From Candidatus Scybalousia scybalohippi (GTDB taxonomy: Bacteria; Bacteroidota; Bacteroidia; Bacteroidales; P3), in assembly GCA_018065645.1 (NCBI GenBank), contig JAGHSX010000165.1, forward strand, positions 1 to 35,897: a stretch of 35,897 bases of DNA, in the 5' to 3' direction. Position 1 is the stretch's first letter, and the number at the start of each line of letters is the position of its first letter. This document shows positions 29,522 through 35,861 of this stretch, piece by piece. The notes under the pieces were generated by a model that saw only the letters and a program-made list of their open reading frames with translations, was not told the DNA's origin and did no database searches. The translations under genes were made by a program, and so were the position numbers.

Positions 29522-29669
29522 TTGTGTTTAAAGTTGTTGTTATTACTATATAGGCACATTCATTAAAACGTTCATAGCTATCCTTTTTTATCTATTTAAA
29601 ATTTTACTAAACGGAAACACATCATAATCCAAAAGGCCACCTCGCTGGGTGGCCTTATTGCTAAAAAGT
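29522..29669. other. AT-rich intergenic region with a GC-rich hairpin
   Basis: No gene is seen. AAGGCCACC (29633-29641) and GGTGGCCTT (29648-29656) form a nine-pair stem around TCGCTG, followed by ATTG rather than a T run, so it is a weak terminator candidate. The rest is AT-rich with no clear promoter. Confidence 0.55.
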
Positions 29670-29801
29670 ATGGAAAACAAATCAAAGATAATAATATGGA
29701 GCGATGGGATCATAGAATCATTTTATGGGACCTTTCGAGAAGCAGAACAATACGCAAGAAAGAAAAGTGAAGGAAATGGCCTTGGATATAAGATTGTATA
29801 A
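29670..29801 (+). CDS. Possible small protein (43 aa), unknown
   Basis: A 43-residue frame from ATG 29670 with a sensible composition: strand (SKIIIWSDGIIESFYG), helix (TFREAEQYARKKSEG), strand (GLGYKIV). This small alpha/beta pattern looks like a real protein, but the ribosome site is poor (CTAAAAAGT). No family is recognised. It is isolated between a hairpin and the region upstream of the replication gene. Confidence 0.45.
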   Translation: MENKSKIIIWSDGIIESFYGTFREAEQYARKKSEGNGLGYKIV

Positions 29802-29806
29802 AAAAA

Positions 29807-29911
29807 GGAGCACCGGTCGGTAACGATGCTCCAGGTCATAAGACCATTAAGAAATCCACGTATATATTATACAAAATATATCCAGCAAAAACAAGTGGTG
29901 AGATCCCACTT
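29807..29911. other. Structured region upstream of the HUH gene, candidate replication origin or leader
   Basis: Elements in order: GGAGCA/TGCTCC (29807-29832) enclosing CCGGTCGGTAACGA; GGTC-ATAA-GACC (29834-29845); an AT-rich stem ATATATT/AATATAT (29862-29881); and AAGTGG/CCACTT (29893-29911) followed by TT. HUH initiators often nick at hairpins near their own gene, and AT-rich DNA helps melting. A leader RNA or terminator series is the alternative. Confidence 0.45.
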
Positions 29912-29959
29912 TTGACCTTGATTTAACTATTAAACTTAGGGGCCATTGAGGTGAAAGAA

Positions 29960-30703
29960 ATGGGATACAGAGAAGTCAGAAGAGAAAGCAAAAAAGCGGT
30001 CTTAATAGACCAGTACATGATGTTCAAATATGGTTCTCCGGGACAAAAAAGAAACAAGAGGAGAAAGCCAACACCGGAAGAGGTGAAGAAGAACAACCAG
30101 TACAACAAGAAGAGAAAGATCCTGTGGAAGCTGCAGACATACTTCGAAGAAGATGACTACTTTGTAACACTCACATACAAAAGAGACCAAAGACCAGAGG
30201 ACATGGAGGGAGCCAAAAAGGATTTTAAAAGATTCCTGGATAAAGTGAGAAAGGAATTCAAGAAAGCCGGGGTAGAACTCAGATGGATGAGGAATATAGA
30301 GATTGGAACAAAAAAAGCATGTCATATCCACCTGATCATAAAGAGATTGGATGGACTGGACAAGCTGATCAGGAAGAACTGGAAACATGGAGGAGTAAAC
30401 TTCCAGCTTATGTACGAAGACGGATCATTCCGAAGACTGGCAGACTATATTGCAAAGTCTCCGATCAATGACAAGAGTCTAAGTGAAACAGACTTCCAGT
30501 GTTCCAGGAATATGCCACTTCCAGAGCCAAAGGTCAAAGAGATAAAAGGCTGGTCAATAACACGAAAGATACGAGTACCAGAAGGATGGCAATTGGATGG
30601 AGAATCAGTCAGGGAAGGAGTTAACCCTGTGACAGGTTATCCATACAGAAGCTATATGCTCGTAAGAGAAAGGAGAAAACATGATAGTAAGGATCAAAAC
30701 TGA
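29960..30703 (+). CDS. HUH (rolling-circle type) replication initiator endonuclease
   Basis: The 247-residue protein starts at ATG 29960 with GAGGTG six bases upstream. It carries the three Rep motifs: motif 1 FVTLTY (68-73), motif 2 HIHLII with the HUH pair His122 and His124, and motif 3 ADYIAK with nucleophile Tyr163 and Lys166. The N-terminal 60 residues are very basic. Such enzymes nick one strand at an origin and stay bound to the 5' end. No helicase, helicase loader, primase, polymerase or SSB is recognised in the window, so this is probably the replication initiator and uses host machinery. Confidence 0.85.
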   Translation: MGYREVRRESKKAVLIDQYMMFKYGSPGQKRNKRRKPTPEEVKKNNQYNKKRKILWKLQTYFEEDDYFVTLTYKRDQRPEDMEGAKKDFKRFLDKVRKEFKKAGVELRWMRNIEIGTKKACHIHLIIKRLDGLDKLIRKNWKHGGVNFQLMYEDGSFRRLADYIAKSPINDKSLSETDFQCSRNMPLPEPKVKEIKGWSITRKIRVPEGWQLDGESVREGVNPVTGYPYRSYMLVRERRKHDSKDQN

Positions 30704-30887
30704 AGAAATAAGAATCAAGATGATTAAAAAACACATGAAAGCACAGGATCTGGCGAAAGAAGTTGGAGTGAATATAAACACGATCTACTATCTTCTGCAA
30801 AATGGCAAATCAAACTTTTCGACATTCGCAAAAGTATGCCATGTTCTAGACATCAAAATGGATGATGTTGTTGAGGTGTTGAAATGA
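30681..30887 (+). CDS. Cro/CI-type helix-turn-helix protein
   Basis: A 68-residue single HTH_3/Cro domain: KAQDLAKEVGVNINTIYYLL (20-39), then NGKSNFSTFAKVCHVLDI. It overlaps the Rep gene end by 23 bases and the next gene by four (ATGA). Placement suggests control of replication genes or origin rather than of the genetic switch, which lies 4 kb upstream. GGAG just before the ATG supports the start. Confidence 0.8.
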   Translation: MIVRIKTEEIRIKMIKKHMKAQDLAKEVGVNINTIYYLLQNGKSNFSTFAKVCHVLDIKMDDVVEVLK

Positions 30888-31231
30888 TTGAGTTTCCAAA
30901 GAAACCAACGAAGAAAAAGAGAAAAGTCCATGCGAAGTCAATCATGCAGCGGAAGGACGGAACATGCTACCTGTGTAAATGGCTGCACGATGACTGGACA
31001 AGACACGAACTGCACGAGCATCACGTGTTTGGAGGAGTTGCCAACAGGACACTGTCCGAACAGTATGGATTGAAAGTATATCTGTGCCTGGAACATCATC
31101 TGATGGGCGCAGAAGCGGTACACAAGAACAAAGACTCCATGGATCTGGTACGAAGAGAGGGGCAGAAAGCCTTCGAGAGGAATTATCCGGAACTCGATTT
31201 CGTGGAGGTTTTTGGTAAGAACTATTTGTAG
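30884..31231 (+). CDS. HNH/treble-clef nuclease-like protein (possibly NinG-like)
   Basis: The 115-residue protein has a basic N-terminus (KKPTKKKRKVHAKS), a CxxC knuckle (Cys28, Cys31), an HEHHVF motif (about 45-50) and a later LCLEHH, which together look like a treble-clef HNH nuclease. Similar proteins sit in early regions of Clostridia phages and are sometimes called NinG-like or HNH nucleases. It is coupled to the HTH gene by ATGA, giving a Rep-HTH-nuclease unit that may process replication or recombination intermediates. Confidence 0.65.
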   Translation: MIEFPKKPTKKKRKVHAKSIMQRKDGTCYLCKWLHDDWTRHELHEHHVFGGVANRTLSEQYGLKVYLCLEHHLMGAEAVHKNKDSMDLVRREGQKAFERNYPELDFVEVFGKNYL

Positions 31232-31239
31232 GAGGGAAA

Positions 31240-31614
31240 ATGAATAAAGCAGATATTTTAGAAAAAGCAAAGAGGTCATATATGGAACTGGCAGGAAAGC
31301 TGACCAGTGAAGAGATTGAACCATTTGGCAGACTGATCGGATTGGCTATGGATATGGTGGCAGTAAGAGATGCTATGGAAGTATTGCCGATAGATCATCC
31401 GACATTTACGATTAACTATCCAAATGGGACAAAAGAATATGTTCAACGTGGAATATTGTTCAGTATAAGCGATGAAAACAAGACTGACATTCAGGTTGGA
31501 GTAAAAAAACAACAGGAAGTATTTGATATAACACTTTGTCTTATAGGATTTTTAACCGGGGCGGGGTTAATGGATGGATTTGAAAAATATGCAACTGATA
31601 TGATGGAGGATTAA
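31240..31614 (+). CDS. Early protein, unknown
   Basis: A 124-residue protein following AGGAGGGAAA. It begins with an acidic helical part (EKAKRSYMELAGKLTSEEIE), has a central Pro/Tyr-rich stretch (HPTFTINYPNGTKEYV), a strand-rich portion, and a hydrophobic C-terminal helix (ITLCLIGFLTGAGLMDGF). One peripheral membrane contact is conceivable. Not recognised. It stops one base before the next start. Confidence 0.6.
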   Translation: MNKADILEKAKRSYMELAGKLTSEEIEPFGRLIGLAMDMVAVRDAMEVLPIDHPTFTINYPNGTKEYVQRGILFSISDENKTDIQVGVKKQQEVFDITLCLIGFLTGAGLMDGFEKYATDMMED

Positions 31615-31615
31615 T

Positions 31616-32209
31616 ATGTTCCTGAATCCAAATGTTTTAAAGAAATTAATGAAGGCAGCATACAAAGAAGGAATGATTGTTGCCAGGGACGAGGACAGGA
31701 TATATCTGGCCGGAAGCTATTGGGAAGCAGAGATTAAAAAGGATTTTATCCCAAAAGAGACAATGGGAGACATCATTTCGTTGGTTGGTGAACTGCCAGA
31801 AGACGGAAAGAGATTCCGGGCAAGCAAAGAAGGAAACCAGTACGAAGTAGGGATGCCTATTTATATCCACGCAGATCCGGAAGAAACAGAACTGGAAATC
31901 AGTGACCTGCTTCTGGTTGGATGCGGTGGAGTCATACAAAGACTTCTTCAGGATATGAACACCGGGAAAGTATATGCTGTCAGCAATGTGTATGTGCATA
32001 TTGTGGATAACAACTGGTGTGACGAAGCAAGAGGTGAATACACAGTGGAGAGACCATTCAAGGCAGGCTTCGGGATCATTTGGCAGAACAACGTGTGTAA
32101 ATTTCATGCGTACTTCAGAGAAGACAAGATAAACGAGACCACAATGAAGAACCTGCAGGGAATTGATATTTCTACAAGGTTCCAGATTGGAGATGAATCA
32201 AATGAATGA
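31616..32209 (+). CDS. Early protein, unknown (197 aa)
   Basis: The 197-residue protein is alpha/beta with a basic first helix (NVLKKLMKAAYKEGMI), then repeated strands (RIYLAGSYWEAEI; MPIYIHADPEET; KVYAVSNVYVHIVDNNW) and a late FGIIWQNNVCKFHAYF. The pattern suggests a compact beta-sheet domain. I cannot name a family. It overlaps the next small gene by eight bases. Confidence 0.6.
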   Translation: MFLNPNVLKKLMKAAYKEGMIVARDEDRIYLAGSYWEAEIKKDFIPKETMGDIISLVGELPEDGKRFRASKEGNQYEVGMPIYIHADPEETELEISDLLLVGCGGVIQRLLQDMNTGKVYAVSNVYVHIVDNNWCDEARGEYTVERPFKAGFGIIWQNNVCKFHAYFREDKINETTMKNLQGIDISTRFQIGDESNE

Positions 32210-32384
32210 TCCATGCGTGAAATGTATGGAAAGAGATAGATGCAATAAAGCCGGATTAGATCTGTGCAAGAAGAAAGAAGCATTTATCAAATATAAAGCG
32301 AAATGCAAAGAGATTGCAGAGAACACAGTGAACATCATGGCAGCGGCCAGGGAGAAAATACTTGAACAAGGAGTAAGTGAATGA
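32202..32384 (+). CDS. Small cysteine-cluster protein, unknown
   Basis: A 60-residue protein read from ATG 32202, with GGAG nine bases upstream. An N-terminal Cys cluster (DPCVKCMERDRCNKAGLDLC; Cys5, 8, 14, 22) is a likely zinc site. A long charged helix follows (FIKYKAKCKEIAENTVNIMA). It overlaps the next gene by four bases. Function unknown; short Cys-cluster-plus-helix proteins are frequent in phage early operons. Confidence 0.65.
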   Translation: MNDPCVKCMERDRCNKAGLDLCKKKEAFIKYKAKCKEIAENTVNIMAAAREKILEQGVSE

Positions 32385-32593
32385 TTTTAGTAAAAAATGG
32401 CAGAGTAACGATGGCAGGGACAAATTTGGAATTGTCTGCAGAAATATGTGGAGCGATTCAAATGGTGGCAGAGAGTGCTAAAAATAACGATATTCCAAAA
32501 ATTATGTTTACAAAAGCGATACTGGATACTGCCATAATAGCGATAGAACGAGGATATGAAAAAGAAATTATGGATGAAGATAAGCAGGGATAA
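32381..32593 (+). CDS. Small early protein, unknown (70 aa)
   Basis: A 70-residue acidic protein whose start overlaps the previous stop by four bases (ATGA). It has a beta N-terminus (ILVKNGRVTMAG) and two helices (ELSAEICGAIQMVAESAK; IMFTKAILDTAIIAIERG). No motif is seen. Its last 38 bases overlap the next gene in another frame. Confidence 0.6.
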   Translation: MILVKNGRVTMAGTNLELSAEICGAIQMVAESAKNNDIPKIMFTKAILDTAIIAIERGYEKEIMDEDKQG

Positions 32594-32753
32594 ATATGAA
32601 CTGCCGGAATATGTATGCGACAGCATAGACCAGCTATCGAGAAAGACAGGGGTAACAACAAGCGCAATTCGTTCTGAGATTAGTAAATTTATAAACAAAA
32701 AGAGAAATACAACAAGATTTATTTGGGTTGTAGTGGAAGATGAGGAGGAATGA
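32556..32753 (+). CDS. Small DNA-binding-like early protein
   Basis: The 65-residue protein begins KKKLWMKISRDKYELPE, then has a helix-turn-helix-like section (SIDQLSRKTGVTTSAIRSEISKF) and an acidic end (VVVEDEEE). Small proteins with a KYELPE segment and an HTH recur in Clostridia phage early regions. The ATG at 32556 gives the usual length for that type; ATG 32574 is an alternative with less overlap. Neither has a strong ribosome site, so translational coupling is likely. Confidence 0.6.
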   Translation: MKKKLWMKISRDKYELPEYVCDSIDQLSRKTGVTTSAIRSEISKFINKKRNTTRFIWVVVEDEEE

Positions 32754-32755
32754 TC

Positions 32756-33121
32756 GTGGATATTGCAGATGTTGTAAAAGTCGGGTATTTGGCATATGTG
32801 GAAATAGACAGAACACTCAAACTTTCGAGAGAATCAAACACAGATGCAGACACTGCACTGGCAGTGATTGTAGGAATCAACAATTTGGCACATACAATCA
32901 TTGAGATGGCAGGCAGCAACCTGGAAGAACAGATGGGTGAGACAACACTATCAGATCCGGAAGAAGAGACACAGGAAGAAGTACCAGAAGAAACAAAAGA
33001 AGACGAAGAAGAGGATGATCAGGGAGATTTAAGCGAACAGGAAAAAGAATCAATCAAGGAACTTGGAGATGAAATCTTTGGAAAGAGAAGAAGAGGGAGA
33101 CCTAAGAGAAATGGCATTTAA
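32756..33121 (+). CDS. Early protein with acidic linker and AT-hook-like end
   Basis: The 121-residue protein starts at GTG 32756 after GAGGAGGA; the ATG at 32750 almost touches that site. Residues 1-55 are helical (VKVGYLAYVEIDRTLKLSR). Residues 65-95 are nearly all Glu, Asp, Thr and Gln. The last residues contain KRRRGRPKRNG, whose R-G-R-P core is an AT-hook that binds the minor groove of AT-rich DNA. The acidic part could mimic DNA or contact a partner. No family recognised. Confidence 0.65.
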   Translation: MDIADVVKVGYLAYVEIDRTLKLSRESNTDADTALAVIVGINNLAHTIIEMAGSNLEEQMGETTLSDPEEETQEEVPEETKEDEEEDDQGDLSEQEKESIKELGDEIFGKRRRGRPKRNGI

Positions 33122-33305
33122 ACCAGGAGACAAATTCATCATAGAAATCAAAGAGGTAACAAACGACGGATTCCTGTTCCATGGGATTCCAAAACGAATT
33201 CAGTACCATCAACTTCTCAACCTGACACAGGTCGAGGAAAGACATGTTGGAGAAACTGGCATAAAGAATCATGCGATCAAAACATATAAGGAGGTCATCA
33301 AATGA
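33111..33305 (+). CDS. Small early protein, unknown (64 aa)
   Basis: The 64-residue protein starts at ATG 33111 inside the end of the AT-hook gene. It is beta-rich and looks like a small barrel (PGDKFIIEIKEVTNDGFLFHG), followed by a short helical segment. Such domains often bind nucleic acid, but no family is recognised. It overlaps the next gene by four bases (ATGA). Confidence 0.6.
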   Translation: MAFKPGDKFIIEIKEVTNDGFLFHGIPKRIQYHQLLNLTQVEERHVGETGIKNHAIKTYKEVIK

Positions 33306-33487
33306 GATTAATTGATGCAGATGTTTTGAAGGAAAAACTTGCAGAAAAAATAGCAATGGCATTTTGCAATGGCAAGAGCCGTGAATTTGTAGTGAATCTT
33401 GTTAACGAGATGATAGACGGGATGCCAACACAAAACAATATTTGTGAGGTGAGAGATAAATGCGTTTTTGGCAGAAACTCAGAGTGA
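33302..33487 (+). CDS. RLIDADVLKE-type small protein
   Basis: The 61-residue protein opens with RLIDADVLKEKL and contains VVNLVNEMIDGMPT, a combination seen in many Clostridia phage and element proteins of unknown function. Its start overlaps the previous stop by four bases, with AAGGAGG upstream. Two Cys lie near the end. No catalytic motif is seen. Confidence 0.65.
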   Translation: MRLIDADVLKEKLAEKIAMAFCNGKSREFVVNLVNEMIDGMPTQNNICEVRDKCVFGRNSE

Positions 33488-33503
33488 GGGCGGTGAAGGA
33501 TGA

Positions 33504-33737
33504 ATGAGGACTAGAGATCTAATACTTGAGTATATCAAGAAATACTTCGAAGAACACTGCTATGCTCCTTCATACAATGAGATTGCAGAACATATTGGAA
33601 TTGGGAAATCTACATTGCATGGGCATATGAAACAGCTGTTTCTTGATGGGCAGTTGAAAACTGACTTGAAAGATTCATTCGGATGCGCCAGAGAATATAG
33701 ACCGAAGGGATACAAAGCAGTAAAGAGAGAGGAGTGA
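33504..33737 (+). CDS. LexA N-terminal-like winged helix protein without peptidase domain
   Basis: The 77-residue protein resembles the LexA DNA-binding domain: LILEYIKKYFEEHCYAPSYN (residues 6-25), EIAEHIGIGKSTLHGHMKQL as the HTH and a short wing (GQLKTDLKDSFG). The peptidase half of LexA is absent. It could compete with host LexA at LexA boxes, for example the one at 25582-25595, or regulate another site. The ATG at 33504 follows GAAGGATGA. The family resemblance is seen; the target is inference. Confidence 0.7.
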   Translation: MRTRDLILEYIKKYFEEHCYAPSYNEIAEHIGIGKSTLHGHMKQLFLDGQLKTDLKDSFGCAREYRPKGYKAVKREE

Positions 33738-33741
33738 TTAA

Positions 33742-34182
33742 ATGAGTGGTGGAAGAATGAATTATTTATGCTACAGCATAGAAAACGAAATAAGCAATAT
33801 ACCAGACATAGAAATCAAGGAATTGGCTCAGGACTTTGCAAAACTGATGCATGACCTGGAATGGTATCTGTCGTGTGACTATGGAGAAGGAAGCTGGACA
33901 AAATCACTAGAAGAATTTCGAGAAAAATGGCTGAGAAACGATGGAACAGACAGAATCAAAGAATATGTCAAGAAAGAAATGAAGCAGACAGAAGAAAATG
34001 TACTGCAGTTGTTAGGAATGGCTATGTATTGTAAGGATTGTGAAAATTTCACGTGTGGCAGCGGGGATTATGGAGACTGCAAGGAAAGAAAAGAAAGATA
34101 TTTATTTCACCAGTACGATGCTAAATGCGATAAGTTTACACCAAGACCAATTGCACAGAAAATAAACTGGGGATATTGGTAA
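33742..34182 (+). CDS. Early protein with C-terminal cysteine cluster, unknown
   Basis: The 146-residue protein has an acidic helical N-terminal part (IEIKELAQDFAKLMHDLEWY, about 23-42) and a C-terminal Cys-rich segment (YCKDCENFTCGSGDYGDCKE, then KCDKF) with five to six Cys that could bind zinc. AGAGGAGTG precedes the ATG. Similar N-terminal segments occur in many small Clostridia phage proteins. Function unknown. Confidence 0.65.
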   Translation: MSGGRMNYLCYSIENEISNIPDIEIKELAQDFAKLMHDLEWYLSCDYGEGSWTKSLEEFREKWLRNDGTDRIKEYVKKEMKQTEENVLQLLGMAMYCKDCENFTCGSGDYGDCKERKERYLFHQYDAKCDKFTPRPIAQKINWGYW

Positions 34183-34215
34183 TGAGGATAGCGACATTAT
34201 AGGAGACCAAGTAAT

Positions 34216-34488
34216 ATGATTCCAATTATGATTTTTATAATAATTGAAGTGCTGATATGCATAGCAGCTTGCAATGCTGCAGGAAGAGCAGATGAACGAG
34301 AAGAAAAAATATTCGAAGAATACATGGAGAAGAAGAGGGCACTGGAAGAATTCGAAACAATAAAGGATAAACTGCTGGATGGAGAGATAGGCATAGACGA
34401 ATACATTGACCTGTATAATGAACTCGTTGACATGGAAGCAGATCGGATGCAGAAGGCTTCGCCACAAGGACCACACGAACACATATGA
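34216..34488 (+). CDS. Small membrane-anchored coiled-coil protein
   Basis: The 90-residue protein has an N-terminal membrane segment (PIMIFIIIEVLICIAAC, residues 3-19) and then a charged coiled coil (DEREEKIFEEYMEKKRALEE). The anchor is short and the rest probably cytoplasmic. AGGAG precedes the ATG by ten bases. It lies just before the late regulator. It might be a lysis or membrane-remodelling accessory, but no family is recognised. Confidence 0.55.
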   Translation: MIPIMIFIIIEVLICIAACNAAGRADEREEKIFEEYMEKKRALEEFETIKDKLLDGEIGIDEYIDLYNELVDMEADRMQKASPQGPHEHI

Positions 34489-34498
34489 AGGTGATATG

Positions 34499-34924
34499 AT
34501 GAGCAGACGAGAAACACTTACACCGAACCTTTCCAGGAAGAACAGGTGGTGGATCAGTAAGCACAGCTATTATGCTGCATACCATTTCGCTATGAAGTAC
34601 CGGGAATGGAAGGATGAGTATAAGAATTTAGAGAATACTTTATCTTCGCCAGGATACGACAACATGCCACATGGCAGCGGTATTTCAAAACCAACAGAGG
34701 ATGATGGTATCAAGAAGGCAGAGCTGGACATAAAGATTACACTGATAGAACAGACGGTGAGAGAAGCGGATAAAGAGATGTATAGATGGCTACTGAAGGC
34801 AGTGACACAGGAAGGTATAACATACAACTACCTGAAGCAGATCATGGACATACCATTCAGCAGAAATACATTCTACGACAGACGGAGAAGGTTTTATTAT
34901 CTGTTATCAAAAAAGATTTGTTAA
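34499..34924 (+). CDS. Late-gene transcription regulator, ArpU/RinA-like
   Basis: The 141-residue protein starts at ATG 34499 (or 34496) after AAGGTG. Its helical N-terminus (NRWWISKHSYYAAYHFAMKY) and C-terminal HTH-like part (GITYNYLKQIMDIPFSRNTF, then YDRRRRFYYLL) fit the ArpU/RinA group of phage late activators, which sit just before the terminase operon. It is the last gene of the early operon. The sequence directly after its stop is the likely target promoter. Confidence 0.75.
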   Translation: MSRRETLTPNLSRKNRWWISKHSYYAAYHFAMKYREWKDEYKNLENTLSSPGYDNMPHGSGISKPTEDDGIKKAELDIKITLIEQTVREADKEMYRWLLKAVTQEGITYNYLKQIMDIPFSRNTFYDRRRRFYYLLSKKIC

Positions 34925-34929
34925 AAGTT

Positions 34930-34972
34930 TGGTACTCACGTTCACGTTTTATGTGGTAGTGTTGTATCAGTC
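34930..34972 (+). promoter_or_regulatory. Candidate late promoter / activator site
   Basis: Directly after the regulator gene, CACGTT is repeated in tandem (34937-34942, 34943-34948), followed about 15 bases later by TAGTGTTGTAT, a weak extended -10. No good -35 is present, in keeping with activator dependence. Placement before the terminase operon supports it. Confidence 0.4.
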
Positions 34973-34978
34973 AAGAGT

Positions 34979-35008
34979 AAGGACAGCCGATGGGTTGTCC
35001 TTTTCTTT
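34979..35008 (+). terminator. Terminator between the late promoter region and the tRNA
   Basis: AAGGACAGCC (34979-34988) pairs with GGTTGTCCTT (34993-35002, one G-U) around GATG, followed by TTCTTT. If the promoter upstream is real, this terminator would be read early unless antitermination occurs, which deserves notice. Confidence 0.75.
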
Positions 35009-35012
35009 ATGC

Positions 35013-35086
35013 GGATCGTTAGCGCAGTCTGGCAGAGCAGTTGGCTCATAACCAATCGGTCGAGGGTTCGAATCCTTCACGATCCA
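35013..35086 (+). tRNA. tRNA with CAT anticodon (Met, or Ile2 after modification)
   Basis: A full cloverleaf: acceptor GGATCGT/ACGATCC (35013-35019, 35079-35085) with discriminator A; D arm with GG; anticodon stem around CTCATAA with CAT at 35047-35049; T arm GAGGG/CCTTC with TTCGAAT. CCA is not encoded. CAT can serve elongator Met or, with lysidine, Ile AUA; the first base pair G-C argues against initiator. Confidence 0.93.
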
Positions 35087-35101
35087 GTTAAGGAGTAATG
35101 T

Positions 35102-35416
35102 ATGGAATATGATAGCGCAAGATGGAGAAAACTCAGGAAGAAGATAATGAGAAGAGATGGTTATCAATGTCAGTATCTAAAAAGATTTGGCAGGAATGTT
35201 CCAGCAGATACTGTGCATCATATATATCCTGTGGAGTTTTATCCAGAGTACAAATGGTGCGAATGGAATTTAATCTCTCTTAGCAATGAAGCACATAACA
35301 TGATGCATTACAGAGGGACACATAAACTCACAAAGAACGGAGAAGGGTTGAAAGATTATGTCAATAAACTTGAGAAACAGATATTTGATTCGAGGAGAAA
35401 CCACAATACTGTTTGA
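35102..35416 (+). CDS. HNH endonuclease adjacent to the packaging genes
   Basis: The 104-residue protein has the HNH layout RRDGYQCQYLKR, VHHIYPVEF (His39, His40), WNLISLSNEAHN (Asn56) and HNMMHY. Near-terminase HNH proteins of this kind help the large terminase cut cos in HK97-like phages. The usual second Cys of the first CxxC is replaced by Leu26 (CQYL), so the structural zinc site may be altered; Cys53 may compensate. It starts after AAGGAG and is overlapped at its end by the next gene. Confidence 0.85.
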   Translation: MEYDSARWRKLRKKIMRRDGYQCQYLKRFGRNVPADTVHHIYPVEFYPEYKWCEWNLISLSNEAHNMMHYRGTHKLTKNGEGLKDYVNKLEKQIFDSRRNHNTV

Positions 35417-35858
35417 CAGAAAAGACAATAAGATAATCGTTGACACAGAAGATCTGGAGAAGCTATCGAAGTACAAGTGGTACGTGGACAAAAGTAAAGG
35501 ATATGTATTTGCAACAGTAGACAGAAAGATTAGGATGCACAAATATATCCTGGACGAAAAAGGATTTGTTGATCACATCAACAGGAACAGATCGGACAAC
35601 AGAAAGAGCAACCTCAGAAGATGTTCGATAACAGAGAACAATAGGAATAAAGGACTCAGCAGGAATAATAAACTAAAAGCAAAAGGAGTCATAGAAACCA
35701 AGGACCACAACAGAACGAAGAAGTATAGAGCAAGGATAGAAGTGAATGGGAAGAAGAAACATCTTGGATACTTTAAGACAAAAGAAGAAGCACAAGATGC
35801 GTACAACAAAGCAGCAGCGGAATATTTCGGAGAATATGCCGCCCCTATTCCTCCATAG
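35358..35858 (+). CDS. HNH homing endonuclease with AP2 DNA-binding domain
   Basis: The 166-residue protein has an N-terminal beta part (LIRGETTILFDRKDNK), an HNH_3 core (MHKYIL with His61, VDHINRNRSDNRKSNLRR with His73 and Asn81/85), and an AP2-like domain (about 109-160: GVIETKDHNRTKKYRARI, then HLGYFKTKEEAQDAYN). Free-standing HNH-AP2 proteins are typical homing endonucleases. It overlaps the HNH gene by 59 bases in another frame, suggesting insertion at its end. Its coding DNA lies against the terminal palindrome. Confidence 0.85.
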   Translation: MSINLRNRYLIRGETTILFDRKDNKIIVDTEDLEKLSKYKWYVDKSKGYVFATVDRKIRMHKYILDEKGFVDHINRNRSDNRKSNLRRCSITENNRNKGLSRNNKLKAKGVIETKDHNRTKKYRARIEVNGKKKHLGYFKTKEEAQDAYNKAAAEYFGEYAAPIPP

Positions 35859-35861
35859 GCC

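Noticed and set aside
34967..35167. Minus-strand reading frame of 66 residues over the tRNA
   Set aside because: It is antisense to the tRNA and contains the SNPRP...YEPTALPDCAN phrase that arises whenever this tRNA type is translated backwards, a known artefact.
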